The notes: a model not told the origin generated them from the sequence alone. Counted from the first letter of the stretch, positions 44,738-57,144 are shown. The stretch: 64,000 nt of DNA from an uncultured Eggerthellaceae bacterium (GCA_947626195.1 CANQRF010000004.1:78143-142142), one strand, 5' to 3'. A program made the numbers and translations.

Positions 44738-45981
44738 GCATTCGCATGAGCCGCACGACCTTGAAGGACCCTTCCGCACAGAGGCCCTCGGACAGGCCGT
44801 CGTCCTGCGCGGAGGCGCCGTGTGGCGGCGAGAAGATCATCGTCATCAAAATCGGCTCGTCCACCTTGACCGATAGGCAGGGGCGCCCCGATTACGCCTA
44901 TTTGCAAAGCGTCGCCGCGCAGGCGTCTGCGGTGCGGCGCGAGGGATGGAGGCCGATCATCGTCACCTCGGCGGCCATCGCCTGGGGGCTCGAGACCTTG
45001 GGCATAGGCGAGCGGCCGACCGACATGCCGAGCCTGCAGGCGGCGGCGTCGGTGGGGCAGAGCGCGCTTTCCGCGGCGTACGCGCGCGCATTCTCCGAGC
45101 ACGGGCTTCTCACCTCGCTCGTTTTGCTCACGCGGCGCGACACGGCCGACCGCCAAGCCTATCTGCATGCGCGCGACACTCTGAGGCAGCTGCTCGCCTT
45201 CGACGTCGTTCCCATTGTCAACGAGAACGACACGGTGTCGGTCGAGCAGATCCGCTTCGGCGACAACGATACCCTTGCTGCGCTGGTCTCATGCCTGGTC
45301 GATGCCGATCTCATGGTCATCCTCACCGACATCGACGGGCTCTATGACAAAGACCCGCGCAAGCACGACGACGCCGAGCTCGTCTCGCTGGTGCGCAAGA
45401 TCACCCCCGACGTCATGGAAAGCGCCGGCGACGCGGGCACGTCGGCAGGGTCGGGCGGCATGGTGACGAAGCTCAAGGCGGCGCGCGTGCTCATGGTGGC
45501 GGGCATTCCGCTCGTCATCTGCCAAGGCAGGCGTCCCGACGTCATCGTCTCTGCCGCCGCATGTGGCGCGAGGGCGAAGGAACCGTCGTTTGCGCCCGAT
45601 CCCGCTTTTCGGGGAACGTGGTTCGCGGCGAACGAGCATCCCCATGAGATCACCCCGCGCAAGCTCTGGCTTGCCCTGGGCGATGCGGTGCGCGGGTCCA
45701 TCGCCGTTGACGACGGTGCGCGGTCAGCGCTCATCGGAAGGGGAAGCTCGCTTCTCGCCGTGGGAATCACCGGCGTCGAGGGCTCCTTTGAGGAAGGCGA
45801 CGTCGTTGACATCATCGACGCGCGCGGCATCATCGTGGCACGCGGGAAGTCGCTTGCCTCATTCGACGAAGTGGATCTTGCCAAGGGGAAGAGCAGCGAC
45901 GAGCTTCTCCAGAACCGTCTGCTTGCCGCTTTGGCGACGAGACCCGTGGTACATCGAGACGACCTCGTCGTCTTTGAATAA
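44734..45981 (+). CDS. proB: Glutamate 5-kinase
   Basis: First step of proline synthesis. Amino-acid-kinase domain from about residue 34 (IIVIKIGSSTLTD), with VTSAAIAWGLETLG, IVNENDTVSVEQIRFGDNDTLAALVS and GSGGMVTKLKAARV. A C-terminal PUA domain follows (about 325-400). The first 30 residues are extra, Ser/Pro-rich. In VTSAAIAWG the second alanine stands where most family members have glycine or serine (SSGA), a mild deviation. Overlaps obgE; proA follows 23 bases later. Confidence 0.95.
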   Translation: MSIRMSRTTLKDPSAQRPSDRPSSCAEAPCGGEKIIVIKIGSSTLTDRQGRPDYAYLQSVAAQASAVRREGWRPIIVTSAAIAWGLETLGIGERPTDMPSLQAAASVGQSALSAAYARAFSEHGLLTSLVLLTRRDTADRQAYLHARDTLRQLLAFDVVPIVNENDTVSVEQIRFGDNDTLAALVSCLVDADLMVILTDIDGLYDKDPRKHDDAELVSLVRKITPDVMESAGDAGTSAGSGGMVTKLKAARVLMVAGIPLVICQGRRPDVIVSAAACGARAKEPSFAPDPAFRGTWFAANEHPHEITPRKLWLALGDAVRGSIAVDDGARSALIGRGSSLLAVGITGVEGSFEEGDVVDIIDARGIIVARGKSLASFDEVDLAKGKSSDELLQNRLLAALATRPVVHRDDLVVFE

Positions 45982-46004
45982 AGGCAAAGGTGGGAAGGAA
46001 GAGC

Positions 46005-47291
46005 ATGGCAACCATCGAAGAGGAAGTGACATGGCTCGCGGAGCGCGCCGCGCAGGCGGCGAAAAAGGTCGCTTTGACAACGGGTGACGAACGAAATGCG
46101 GCGCTTCGCGCCATGGCCTCGGCGCTGCGCGAGAGAAGTGCGGAGATCCTCGCGGCGAACGCGCGCGATATGGCGGCGGCCGAGGAGGCGAAGACGAAGG
46201 AATCGCTTCTCGATCGGCTGCTTCTCACGCCGGAGCGCGTCGAATCGATGGCGGCTGCGCTTGAAGAGCTCGTGGAGCTTGACGATCCGCTCGGGCGCGT
46301 CCTTGAAAAGCGCACGCTCTACAACGGCCTCGAACTCGAGAAGATCTCGGTGCCGCTCGGGGTGGTCGCGGTGGTATACGAGGCCCGTCCCAACGTGACC
46401 GCCGATGCGGCAGGCATCTGCCTCAAGTCGGGCAACGCCTGCATCCTGCGCGGCGGAAGCCTTGCCGCCGCCTCGAATGAGGCCATCGCCGATGCGCTCT
46501 CCCAGGCAGCGGCCTCGTGCGGCATGCCGGAGGGCGCCGTCTCGGCCATAACCACCACCGACCGCGAGGCGACCGATGTGCTCATGTCGCTCCATGGCCT
46601 CGTGGACGTGCTGATACCGCGCGGAGGTGCGGGCCTCATCAGGCACTGCGTCGAGTGCTCGCGCGTCCCCGTGATCGAGACGGGCACCGGCAACTGCCAT
46701 GTCTATGTGCATGAGAGCGCCGATTTCGGCCTTGCCCACGACATCGTGATGAATGCGAAATGCCGCCGCTACGGCGTGTGCAATGCGGCGGAGTCGCTGC
46801 TTGTTGATGCGTCGTGCGCCGAAGAGTTTCTCCCGCGCGTGCTTCCCGATTTGGCGGAGCGCGGCGTCATGCTCCATTGCGATGGGGCTGCGGGCAAAAT
46901 CGCCGAAGAGATGAAGCGGCAGGGTGTGGCGATCGATTGGCAGCCGGCGACGGAATACGATTGGGAGACGGAATATCTCGCTCCCGAGCTCGCTGTGAAA
47001 TGCGTGAGCGGCGAAAGCGAGGCGATCGAGCACATCAACGCCTATGGCACGCGCCATTCGGAGGCGATCGTCGCACGTGACGAGAAGGCTATCGAGCGGT
47101 TCTTGCGGGAAGTGGACGCGGCGGTGGTATATGCGAACACCTCGACGGCATTCACCGATGGCGGGCAGTTCGGCCTCGGTGCCGAGATAGGCATCTCGAC
47201 GCAGAAGCTCCATACGCGCGGGCCCTTCGCGCTTGAGGCCCTCACCTCCTATAAATACGTCGTGCGGGGAAACGGCCAGGTGCGCGCATGA
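46005..47291 (+). CDS. proA: Glutamate-5-semialdehyde dehydrogenase (gamma-glutamyl phosphate reductase)
   Basis: Second step of proline synthesis, 428 aa. Family blocks: VPLGVVAVVYEARPNVTADAAG, the catalytic cysteine in YGVCNAAESLLVD, and STAFTDGGQFGLGAEIGISTQKLHTRGPF. ATG 46005 follows GGAAGGAAGAG. The stop overlaps the nadD start (ATGA). Confidence 0.96.
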   Translation: MATIEEEVTWLAERAAQAAKKVALTTGDERNAALRAMASALRERSAEILAANARDMAAAEEAKTKESLLDRLLLTPERVESMAAALEELVELDDPLGRVLEKRTLYNGLELEKISVPLGVVAVVYEARPNVTADAAGICLKSGNACILRGGSLAAASNEAIADALSQAAASCGMPEGAVSAITTTDREATDVLMSLHGLVDVLIPRGGAGLIRHCVECSRVPVIETGTGNCHVYVHESADFGLAHDIVMNAKCRRYGVCNAAESLLVDASCAEEFLPRVLPDLAERGVMLHCDGAAGKIAEEMKRQGVAIDWQPATEYDWETEYLAPELAVKCVSGESEAIEHINAYGTRHSEAIVARDEKAIERFLREVDAAVVYANTSTAFTDGGQFGLGAEIGISTQKLHTRGPFALEALTSYKYVVRGNGQVRA

Positions 47292-48688
47292 CGCCACACG
47301 ACGTCGGAGAGCGCTTTGCCCATTTGGGGGCCGACGGTGCGCCGTGCAGGCTCGGCATCATCGGCGGCACGTTCGATCCCATCCATATCGGACACCTTCT
47401 CTGCGCGGAGGAAGCGCGTGCGGCGCTCTCGCTCGACGGCGTGCTCTTCGTTCCGGCCGGTGTGCCGGTGTTCAAGAAAGACCGCGAGCTGGCGCCCTCC
47501 GCCCATCGGCTTGCGATGTGCCGGTTGGCCGTTGCCGACAATCCGGCCTTCGACGTGAGCCCCGTCGAGATCGAGCGGAAAGGCGACAGCTTCACGAAAG
47601 ACACGCTGCGCGAGCTGCGGGAATACTTTCCCGAAAACGTGGAGCTGTGCTTTCTCATGGGAAGCGATACCGCAGGCACGCTCCTGCGCTGGCGCGAGCC
47701 GCAGACGATCGCCCGCTGCGCCACGATCGTCATCGTCGATCGGTTGGGCGAGCAAGCCGATGCGGCCCTCGACGGGCAGTTGCACGACGCGGGCTTCCAC
47801 CTCATTCACCTGCGGCTTCCCGACGTCGAGGTCTCCTCGAGCGAGCTGCGCCGCCGTTGCCGTGAGGGCGTCTCGGTGCGCTACCTTGTTCCCGAGGCGG
47901 TTCTCACCTATATCATGGAGCATCGCCTCTATGGCGCCGGAGGAGCGAAGGGCGACGCCGCGGCGGAAACCGCGGGCGAAAATACCGCAGCAAAACTTGC
48001 GGCAAAACCTGCGGCGGATGGAAAACCCGCAGCCGAAACCGCGGCGGATGGAGAAACCGCGGCGGATGGGGAAGAGGCGCTGAGCGACGAGTTTTTCGAG
48101 AGGCGCCTGAAAGACCTGCGCAAGCGCGTGGGGAAGAAGCGGTTCGCCCATATCCTCGGCGTGGCAGATGAGGCTCAGCTCCTCGCGCGCGCCTATGGCG
48201 TCGACGTGCGGAAGGCGCGTCTCGCGGGCCTGCTGCACGATTGGGACAAGGGGCTCGATGACGAGGGGATCCGCGCTCGCGTGCGCGATCTGGGCATCGA
48301 GGGCGACGTGTCGCCGTGGGCGCTCGATGTGGCGCCGTCGGTGCTGCACGGCGAGACGGCGGCATGTGCGCTTTCCCGTGAATGGCCGCAGATCCCACCC
48401 GACGTCATCGATGCGATCAGAAAGCACACGGTGGCCGACGAGGAGATGACCGACCTCGACAAAGTGGTCTACATCGCCGATGCGCTCGAGCCGAATCGGC
48501 AGTTCGACAGGCTTGACGAGCTGCACGATATGGTGGGGAAGGTTTCCCTTGACGAGCTTTTTTTCGAAACGTATAAGTATTGGGTACAGCTCATCATCGA
48601 ACGGGGAAGGCTGCTTCACCCCGACACGATCACTCGATATAACGCTTTTGCGACCCAGCATGCATCCAAGAAAGGAGCGTCCGCGTGA
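47288..48688 (+). CDS. nadD: Fusion of NadD adenylyltransferase and YqeK-type HD hydrolase
   Basis: 466 aa. Residues about 20-215 are nicotinate-nucleotide adenylyltransferase (GGTFDPIHIGHL, FVPAGVPVFK, SSSELRRR), making NaAD for NAD synthesis. A roughly 45-residue linker of repeated Ala/Asp/Gly/Glu units (A-A-D-G-E type; DNA 47948-48076) leads to a YqeK-like HD domain (about 275-450: RFAHILGVADEAQLLA, LLHDWDKGL, LHGETAA), a family that symmetrically cleaves Ap4A. The two are separate adjacent genes in many Firmicutes. GTGA overlap with rsfS. Confidence 0.93.
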   Translation: MTPHDVGERFAHLGADGAPCRLGIIGGTFDPIHIGHLLCAEEARAALSLDGVLFVPAGVPVFKKDRELAPSAHRLAMCRLAVADNPAFDVSPVEIERKGDSFTKDTLRELREYFPENVELCFLMGSDTAGTLLRWREPQTIARCATIVIVDRLGEQADAALDGQLHDAGFHLIHLRLPDVEVSSSELRRRCREGVSVRYLVPEAVLTYIMEHRLYGAGGAKGDAAAETAGENTAAKLAAKPAADGKPAAETAADGETAADGEEALSDEFFERRLKDLRKRVGKKRFAHILGVADEAQLLARAYGVDVRKARLAGLLHDWDKGLDDEGIRARVRDLGIEGDVSPWALDVAPSVLHGETAACALSREWPQIPPDVIDAIRKHTVADEEMTDLDKVVYIADALEPNRQFDRLDELHDMVGKVSLDELFFETYKYWVQLIIERGRLLHPDTITRYNAFATQHASKKGASA

Positions 48689-49173
48689 GCGAGAGCAGGA
48701 AAGAGGAACAAGTGAAAGGCAAGCTGACCTCGCGGGAGTGCGCCCTTCTTGCGGCGAAGGCGGCCGACGAAAAGAAAGCCACCGACATCATGGTGCAGGA
48801 CGTGCGCGAGCTCGTCGGCATCACCGATTATTTCGTCATCGTGACCGCGAAGAACAATCCGCAGGTGGAGGCGATCATCGAGGCGGTTGAGGAGGCGCTG
48901 CAGAAAGAGGCCGGCATCACCCCGCTGCACCGTGAGCATTCCCGCGACGGCTCGTGGACCCTGCTCGATTACGGCGATGTGGTCATCCATGTCTTTCAGC
49001 CGGAAACGCGTGAGTTCTACCGTCTCGAGGCGCTCTGGAACGATGCGCCGATCGTCGATTTGGCGGCTGAGGCGGGGCTTGACGATCTCGTCTATTCGGA
49101 GCGCATCGCGCAGCTGCTCAAGCGCGAGGGCGAGATCTCGCATGACGCCGATGCTGCCGATGCGGAAGCGTGA
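48685..49173 (+). CDS. rsfS: Ribosome silencing factor RsfS
   Basis: Binds L14 and keeps 50S and 30S apart when nutrients are low. 162 aa; core DVRELVGITDYFVIVTAKNNPQV, HREHSRDGSWTLLDYGDVVIHVF and REFYRLEALWNDAP. It begins at GTG 48685, overlapping the nadD stop, with AAGGAGCG upstream. An extra N-terminal stretch of about 17 residues and a charged tail flank the core. Confidence 0.95.
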   Translation: MSESRKEEQVKGKLTSRECALLAAKAADEKKATDIMVQDVRELVGITDYFVIVTAKNNPQVEAIIEAVEEALQKEAGITPLHREHSRDGSWTLLDYGDVVIHVFQPETREFYRLEALWNDAPIVDLAAEAGLDDLVYSERIAQLLKREGEISHDADAADAEA

Positions 49174-49191
49174 CGGGCGAACCGCCGGAAG

Positions 49192-49259
49192 GCCATAAAG
49201 GCCATAAATCGCCATAAAGCAACGTAATATCACGCAAGATGACGTAATATAACATTACG
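49192..49259. promoter_or_regulatory. Ordered repeat boxes upstream of the BTAD regulator
   Basis: GCCATAAA occurs three times (49192, 49201, 49211). CGTAATAT occurs twice exactly 20 bases apart (49223, 49243), and the second forms an inverted repeat CGTAAT-n5-ATTACG (49243-49259). The set ends four bases before the -35 of the next promoter, the usual place for activator or autoregulator binding. Confidence 0.6.
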
Positions 49260-49263
49260 CGTA

Positions 49264-49292
49264 TTGAAATAGTACGGCATATCCCGTATACT
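49264..49292 (+). promoter_or_regulatory. Promoter of the BTAD regulator gene
   Basis: TTGAAA (49264-49269), 17 bases, TATACT (49287-49292); AAGGAGG precedes ATG 49332. Leader about 33 bases. Confidence 0.8.
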
Positions 49293-49331
49293 GCCGTGTG
49301 CGCCGCCGTCCTCCCTTTTGAAGGAGGAACT

Positions 49332-52247
49332 ATGGCTACATTCGTCAGCACATGCGCATGTCGCGGACGTAAACCGGCGGGGCTCATCGGGCGGCATCAT
49401 ATTTCCCGCCATCATCTGATAACACGGCTCATCCAGAACAGGGCGCAGCCCCGTTTGCTCATAGCGCCGACCGGCTATGGCAAGACGTCGGTCGCCTACG
49501 AATACTGCGATCTCGTCTTCTCGTTTCAGCATGTCTATTGGGTGGATTGCACGTCGCCCTGCTTTCTCCGCGATCTCGATGGCAACGTGCTCTTCACGGG
49601 TTTCACCCAGGGGGAGGAAACTGCCTTCCTCGTCGTGTTCGAGGATGTTCCGCAGCTCAAGGGCCTGCGCTCCTCGGCTTTTGTCGATCTTTTGGATCGC
49701 CTTGTGGCGGCGGGGGACGAGGTGATCGTCACCGCGCGCCCTTCCCAAGCCGGTTTTCAGGAGCTCATTGACGATTGCCTCATCCTCGCACCGAGCGACT
49801 TCCTCCTTACCGAAGAGGAGATGATCCGCGGCGAATCGGGCTACGGAGGGGTCTCCCAGCTCGCGCTCGGAAACGACGAGGACGGCAAGAGCGCGTTGTT
49901 TCGCGGCCACTATGAGAGGCAGGGCGCGGTCTCGCTGCGCGAGAAGGGGCTGGAAGGGCCGGCTGCGGATGGCGGCATCCAAGCCCGTGTCGTCTGCCTC
50001 TGCTGGAGCGACTCAGGCGCGTTCACGCTGCTGAAGGGCATGATGACGGAAGACTACGACGATCACGACAGCCTGTGGATGCTCGCCATCACGCTGCTCG
50101 GCACCGGATCCTTTGACGATCTTGAGATGGCGTTCGGGCGCACGTTCCAAGCGTCGACGGCGGCGCGGCTTTCGGCGCGCTATCCCCATCTCGGCATCGA
50201 TGTGGAAAACGATCGCTTCGCCTGTGCGCCCATCGAGCCGATGGTGCTGCACAGCGCTTGGCATAATTACTGCAAGGAGGTGCTGCTCGAAAACGGCATT
50301 CGCGCGAAGGACGCGGCCATAGCAAGCATCGTCGATCTGCTCCTTTTCGCGGGAAAAGGCGAGCGCGCCTGCGAGCTGGCGGTGGCCTTCATGACGAGAA
50401 ACGCCGGTGCGACATGGCTCGCGAAACGAGGATGGCGGCTCATCGAGGACGGTTTCCCCAAGGCCGTCTACGATGCGGAACGCGTGATAGCCAAGCGCTC
50501 TTTTCCCCATCGCGGGGCCCTCCGCGCCATAGGGTGCTGGGCGGCGTCGATCGTGGCGGACGGACGGCACGCCATCGCCCTCGCCCAGATGGCGGCGTTT
50601 TCCTCGTCCACCTATCCTCCGGATCGGGCCCTTTGCGCGGTTCTGCTCGTGCGGACGGCGACGGCCGAGCTGCGCGATCGGGCCGCTGACGTGCTCGCGA
50701 AGCTTCTCCGCGATTCGCAAGAGGCGGCTTCTGATGCGGATGCGTGGACGCAAGGCGCTCCACGCCCCGACGATGGCGCTCAATCAGAAGGCGGACGGCT
50801 CCAACCGGATGAGCTCGGCCGATTCGACTGGCGGATAACCGCACGCATCGCCTTGGATCTTCGGGAGGGCCCCGCCGTTGCGCTCGCCAACTGGAGAAAG
50901 CTTCTTCAAGAGTGCGAGGGAGAACGTTCCCCTCACAGCGAAGACCCCCACTGCATCGTGGGAGAGGGCGATGAAGGGCCTTCCTGTGAACGCTCCGGTG
51001 CCACGCGTTCGACAGGCCAGGCCGCTTCCTCGGTGCGGGCCCTTCTCGTGACCGCGGCGTGGATCGTCGAGGGCGCGCTGGCGAAAGATGCGCGCGCCAA
51101 CGGGATGGAGAAGGAGGCCGCGCACCCTTCTCCCTCTTTCATGAAAGACCGGCAGTGGTGGCTCGACCTCGGCGTTCTCGCCGATTTCGTCTCCCATGAG
51201 CTGGAACGGCAGGCGGAGGAGGGCGTGCTCCAATGGTCATGCGCGCGGGCCGCGCAGGCGCTTGAGCGCATGGCCGAGCAGGAGCGGGGGCATCTGGCGT
51301 TCGACCTTCCCCCCTATACGTCGGCGACCCTCCATCATGTTATGGCATCGCTTGAGTCTCAGGCGGCGCAGGCGCGCCGGGAACGGGCCGAGCGCGACCG
51401 CAATAGCGAGGAGTATCTCGAGACCCATCCCAACGCCTTCCGCGACGATCGAAAGCATCCGCATCCGAATCCCTATCTGACGATGGCGGGCACGCCGACG
51501 CTCTCCATCAAGCTCTTCGGCAATTTCGAGGTGATGATCGGAGACGAGCTGGTGGACGCGCGGCATTTTTCGCGCCAAAAGACGAAGACGCTGCTCGCCC
51601 TTCTCGTGCTCAATCGCGGAAGCGAGCTTTCCCGCGAGCGCTTGACCGCTTCGCTCTGGCCGACGTCGTCGCCCGAAACCGCGCGGAAGAACTTCTACGC
51701 GCAGTGGTCGATCCTCACGCGCGCGTTGGCGGTCGACGGAAGCTGCCCCTATCTCATCAGAGACCAGTTCGGTTGCCGCATGAACCAAAAGCTCGTGGTG
51801 AGCGACGTCTCGCAATTCGATGAGATCTGCCATGCGCTGCTCTTCCGCACCGACAGCCTGCTCGACATCGGAGCCGTCGCCGAGGCGATCTCCGATCGTT
51901 TCTGCGACGATCTCATGCCGAGCGATCAGGAGAACGAGATGATCGACGCCATCCGCATATCATGCCGCATCAAGCTCGTGGATGCGCTGCTCTCGGGCTC
52001 GGCGCGCCTGCTCGATGCGGGCGAGGCAAGGGCGGCGCTGTGGTTCGCACGGGAGGCGCTTCGCCATGATCGCACGCGGGAAGACGTCTACGTTGCGCTC
52101 ATGGAGGCCCAGATCGCGGCCGACCAGCGATCGGCGGCGCTCGAGACGTATTTCGCCTGTCGGCGCTACTTGGCAGACGAGCTGGGGATCGATCCATCCG
52201 AGCGCATCGTCGCGCTCTATGAATCGATCATTGGTCGTTTCGCGTAA
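49332..52247 (+). CDS. Large transcriptional regulator: N-terminal STAND-like ATPase, C-terminal BTAD/SARP domain
   Basis: 971 aa. Near the N-terminus a P-loop (APTGYGKTS, about residue 45) and VVFEDVPQ (Walker B-like, about 105) resemble MalT/LAL ATPases; the middle (about 200-700) is helical and TPR-like in character. From about 720 the C-terminus has a SARP winged helix (LSIKLFGNFEVMIGDELV, RQKTKTLLALLVLN, LSRERLTASLWP) and a BTAD helical domain (REDVYVALMEAQIAADQRSAALETYFACRRYLADELG in parts). In streptomycetes the SARP part is at the N-terminus, so this inverted order is characteristic of the group in Coriobacteriia. Ligand and targets unknown; autoregulation through the upstream boxes is plausible. 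Confidence 0.88.
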   Translation: MATFVSTCACRGRKPAGLIGRHHISRHHLITRLIQNRAQPRLLIAPTGYGKTSVAYEYCDLVFSFQHVYWVDCTSPCFLRDLDGNVLFTGFTQGEETAFLVVFEDVPQLKGLRSSAFVDLLDRLVAAGDEVIVTARPSQAGFQELIDDCLILAPSDFLLTEEEMIRGESGYGGVSQLALGNDEDGKSALFRGHYERQGAVSLREKGLEGPAADGGIQARVVCLCWSDSGAFTLLKGMMTEDYDDHDSLWMLAITLLGTGSFDDLEMAFGRTFQASTAARLSARYPHLGIDVENDRFACAPIEPMVLHSAWHNYCKEVLLENGIRAKDAAIASIVDLLLFAGKGERACELAVAFMTRNAGATWLAKRGWRLIEDGFPKAVYDAERVIAKRSFPHRGALRAIGCWAASIVADGRHAIALAQMAAFSSSTYPPDRALCAVLLVRTATAELRDRAADVLAKLLRDSQEAASDADAWTQGAPRPDDGAQSEGGRLQPDELGRFDWRITARIALDLREGPAVALANWRKLLQECEGERSPHSEDPHCIVGEGDEGPSCERSGATRSTGQAASSVRALLVTAAWIVEGALAKDARANGMEKEAAHPSPSFMKDRQWWLDLGVLADFVSHELERQAEEGVLQWSCARAAQALERMAEQERGHLAFDLPPYTSATLHHVMASLESQAAQARRERAERDRNSEEYLETHPNAFRDDRKHPHPNPYLTMAGTPTLSIKLFGNFEVMIGDELVDARHFSRQKTKTLLALLVLNRGSELSRERLTASLWPTSSPETARKNFYAQWSILTRALAVDGSCPYLIRDQFGCRMNQKLVVSDVSQFDEICHALLFRTDSLLDIGAVAEAISDRFCDDLMPSDQENEMIDAIRISCRIKLVDALLSGSARLLDAGEARAALWFAREALRHDRTREDVYVALMEAQIAADQRSAALETYFACRRYLADELGIDPSERIVALYESIIGRFA

Positions 52248-52311
52248 ATCTCCTCTTCTCAGCGCCGATGGGCTAGAATGGCAGAAAACGACAACGAGGG
52301 AAAGATGACGT

Positions 52312-55122
<2,811 letters not shown>

Positions 55123-55125
55123 GAT

Positions 55126-56214
55126 ATGTTAGAGCAAAAAGACAGAGACAATGCGGCGCAGCGGATCGAGGACGCGCGCGCCTTCCTCCACATCGACGAG
55201 AAGGCGGCCGAGCTTGAAAAGCTCGAAGCGCAGAGCGCCGAGCCCGGCTTCTGGGATGACGCCCAGCGGGCGAGCGCGGTGACGAAGCAGGCGAGCTCGT
55301 TGCGCTCGACCATTCAGGAATACGAAGCCGCGAAGCATCTTTTCGAGGAGACGATCGCCGCATCGGAGCTCGCCGCCGAAGACGGGTCCTTTGAGGCGGA
55401 GGCGGATGCGCTCGCGAAGAAGCTCATGGCTTCCCTCGACGCCCTTGAGGTCGCGTCGCTCTTCTCGGGGCGCTTCGACGCGGGCGACGCCATCATGACG
55501 GTCAACCCCGGCCAGGGGGGGCTTGAGGCGCAGGACTGGACTGAGATGCTCTATCGCATGTACAGCCGCTTCGCCGAGAAGATGGGCTGGAAGGTGCATG
55601 TGCTCGATGTGGTGGCCGGCGAGGCGATCGGCCTCGACAAGGCGACGATCCAAGTGGAAGGTCAGAACGCCTACGGCATGCTCAAGAGCGAGCAGGGCGT
55701 CCATCGGCTCGTGCGCATCTCGCCGACCGACGATAAGAAGCGCCGCCACACCACCTTCGCCGGCGTCGAGGTGCTCCCCGTCCTTCCCGAGGACATCGAG
55801 GTCGACCTCAATCCCGCCGACGTGCGCGTCGACGTCTATCGGGCGAGCGGCCCCGGCGGGCAGTGTGTGAACACGACCGATTCCGCCGTGCGCCTCACGC
55901 ATCTGCCGACGGGCATCGTGGTCACCTGCCAGAACCAGAAGAGCCAGCTCCAAAACAAGGAAGCGGCGTTTCGCGTGCTCAAATCGAAGCTCTATGAGCT
56001 CGAGGAGCAGAAGCGCCGCGAGGAGATCGATGAGCTGCGCGGGCAGCGGATGGACAATTCCTTCGGCTCCCAGATTCGCAATTACGTTCTCTATCCGTAC
56101 CAGTTGGTGAAGGACGTGCGCACGGGCGTTGAGACCGGTGACGTGAACGCCGTGCTCGACGGCGACATCGAGAACTTCGTTATCGGCTATCATAAGTGGA
56201 AGGCGTCACAGTAG
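55126..56214 (+). CDS. prfB: Peptide chain release factor 2
   Basis: Ends translation at UGA and UAA. 362 aa. The GGQ loop (ASGPGGQCVN, about residue 245) that triggers hydrolysis is intact. The stop-codon recognition tripeptide is SPT (residues 199-201, DNA 55720-55728) rather than the SPF expected of RF2. The frame is continuous through the region where many RF2 genes have the programmed +1 frameshift (here AFLHIDEKA, no TGA), so autoregulation by frameshifting is absent. Confidence 0.95.
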   Translation: MLEQKDRDNAAQRIEDARAFLHIDEKAAELEKLEAQSAEPGFWDDAQRASAVTKQASSLRSTIQEYEAAKHLFEETIAASELAAEDGSFEAEADALAKKLMASLDALEVASLFSGRFDAGDAIMTVNPGQGGLEAQDWTEMLYRMYSRFAEKMGWKVHVLDVVAGEAIGLDKATIQVEGQNAYGMLKSEQGVHRLVRISPTDDKKRRHTTFAGVEVLPVLPEDIEVDLNPADVRVDVYRASGPGGQCVNTTDSAVRLTHLPTGIVVTCQNQKSQLQNKEAAFRVLKSKLYELEEQKRREEIDELRGQRMDNSFGSQIRNYVLYPYQLVKDVRTGVETGDVNAVLDGDIENFVIGYHKWKASQ

Positions 56215-56265
56215 GCATTGGCCATGAGAGGCATCCGGAAGACGGGACGCGAGAAAAGGCGGAGT

Positions 56266-57144
56266 ATGGATTATCAGAAGTTGAAGAAAGCGGCGATGGG
56301 CATCCGCAAGGACGTCATCGCCATGGTCGGCGAAGCGAAGAGCGGCCACCCCGGCGGATCGCTTTCCTGCGTGGACATCCTCGTTTCGCTCTATTTTGGA
56401 AGCGTCATGCGCTACGACTCCAAGGATCCGGAATGCGTCGAGCGGGATCGCTTCGTGTTGGCGAAGGGTCATGCGGCGCCGGCCCTCTATGCGACGCTCG
56501 CCCACGTGGGCTACCTTCCCCATGGCGAGCTCATCACGCTTCGCAAGCTCGGCTCGCGCCTTCAGGGGCATCCCGATTCCAATTTGGTGCCCGGGGTGGA
56601 GGTCTCCACCGGCTCGCTCGGGCAGGGGCTGTCGATCAGCTGCGGCATGGCGTGCGGCCTGCGCCTCAACAAGCTCGATTCCAACGTGTTCTGCCTTCTT
56701 GGCGACGGCGAATGCGAAGAGGGGCAGGTGTGGGAAGCCGCCATGTTCGCCTCGCACAACTGCCTCGACAACCTCATCGCGATCGTCGACAACAACGAGC
56801 TGCAGATCGATGGGAAGGTCACCGAGGTATGCAGCCCCGAATCGCTCACCGAGCGCTTCGCCGCTTTCGGCTGGGCGGTGCAGGAGGTGGACGGACACGA
56901 TTTCGCGGCGTTGATCGACGCGCTGGTGAGCGCGAAGGAGGCACGCTGCGGAAAGCCCCAGATGATCGTCGCCCACACCGTGAAGGGGAAGGGCGTTTCC
57001 TTCATGGAACATCAGGTTTCATGGCATGGAAAGGCCCCGAATGGAGAGGAGATGAGGGTGGCCTTGGATGAGCTCGCCGCGGCAAGCGACGGAAGGCGTG
57101 CTTGCGATTACGATCTGGGTGGAACGGAGGTCTGCCATGGTTAA
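56266..57144 (+). CDS. Transketolase, N-terminal subunit
   Basis: Thiamine-diphosphate-binding half of a split transketolase, 292 aa. Blocks: GHPGGSLSCVDIL, RDRFVLAKGHAAPALYA, GSLGQGLS, and the TPP motif GDGECEEGQVWEAAMFASHN ... VDNNELQIDG. ATG 56266 with AAAGG upstream is chosen; a longer frame from 56218 begins only 3 bases after prfB but lacks homology. Overlaps the C-terminal subunit by 8 bases. Confidence 0.94.
   Translation: MDYQKLKKAAMGIRKDVIAMVGEAKSGHPGGSLSCVDILVSLYFGSVMRYDSKDPECVERDRFVLAKGHAAPALYATLAHVGYLPHGELITLRKLGSRLQGHPDSNLVPGVEVSTGSLGQGLSISCGMACGLRLNKLDSNVFCLLGDGECEEGQVWEAAMFASHNCLDNLIAIVDNNELQIDGKVTEVCSPESLTERFAAFGWAVQEVDGHDFAALIDALVSAKEARCGKPQMIVAHTVKGKGVSFMEHQVSWHGKAPNGEEMRVALDELAAASDGRRACDYDLGGTEVCHG

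Noticed and set aside
55126..55240. Programmed frameshift site in prfB
   Set aside because: The reading frame is continuous from ATG 55126 and there is no in-frame TGA near codon 25.
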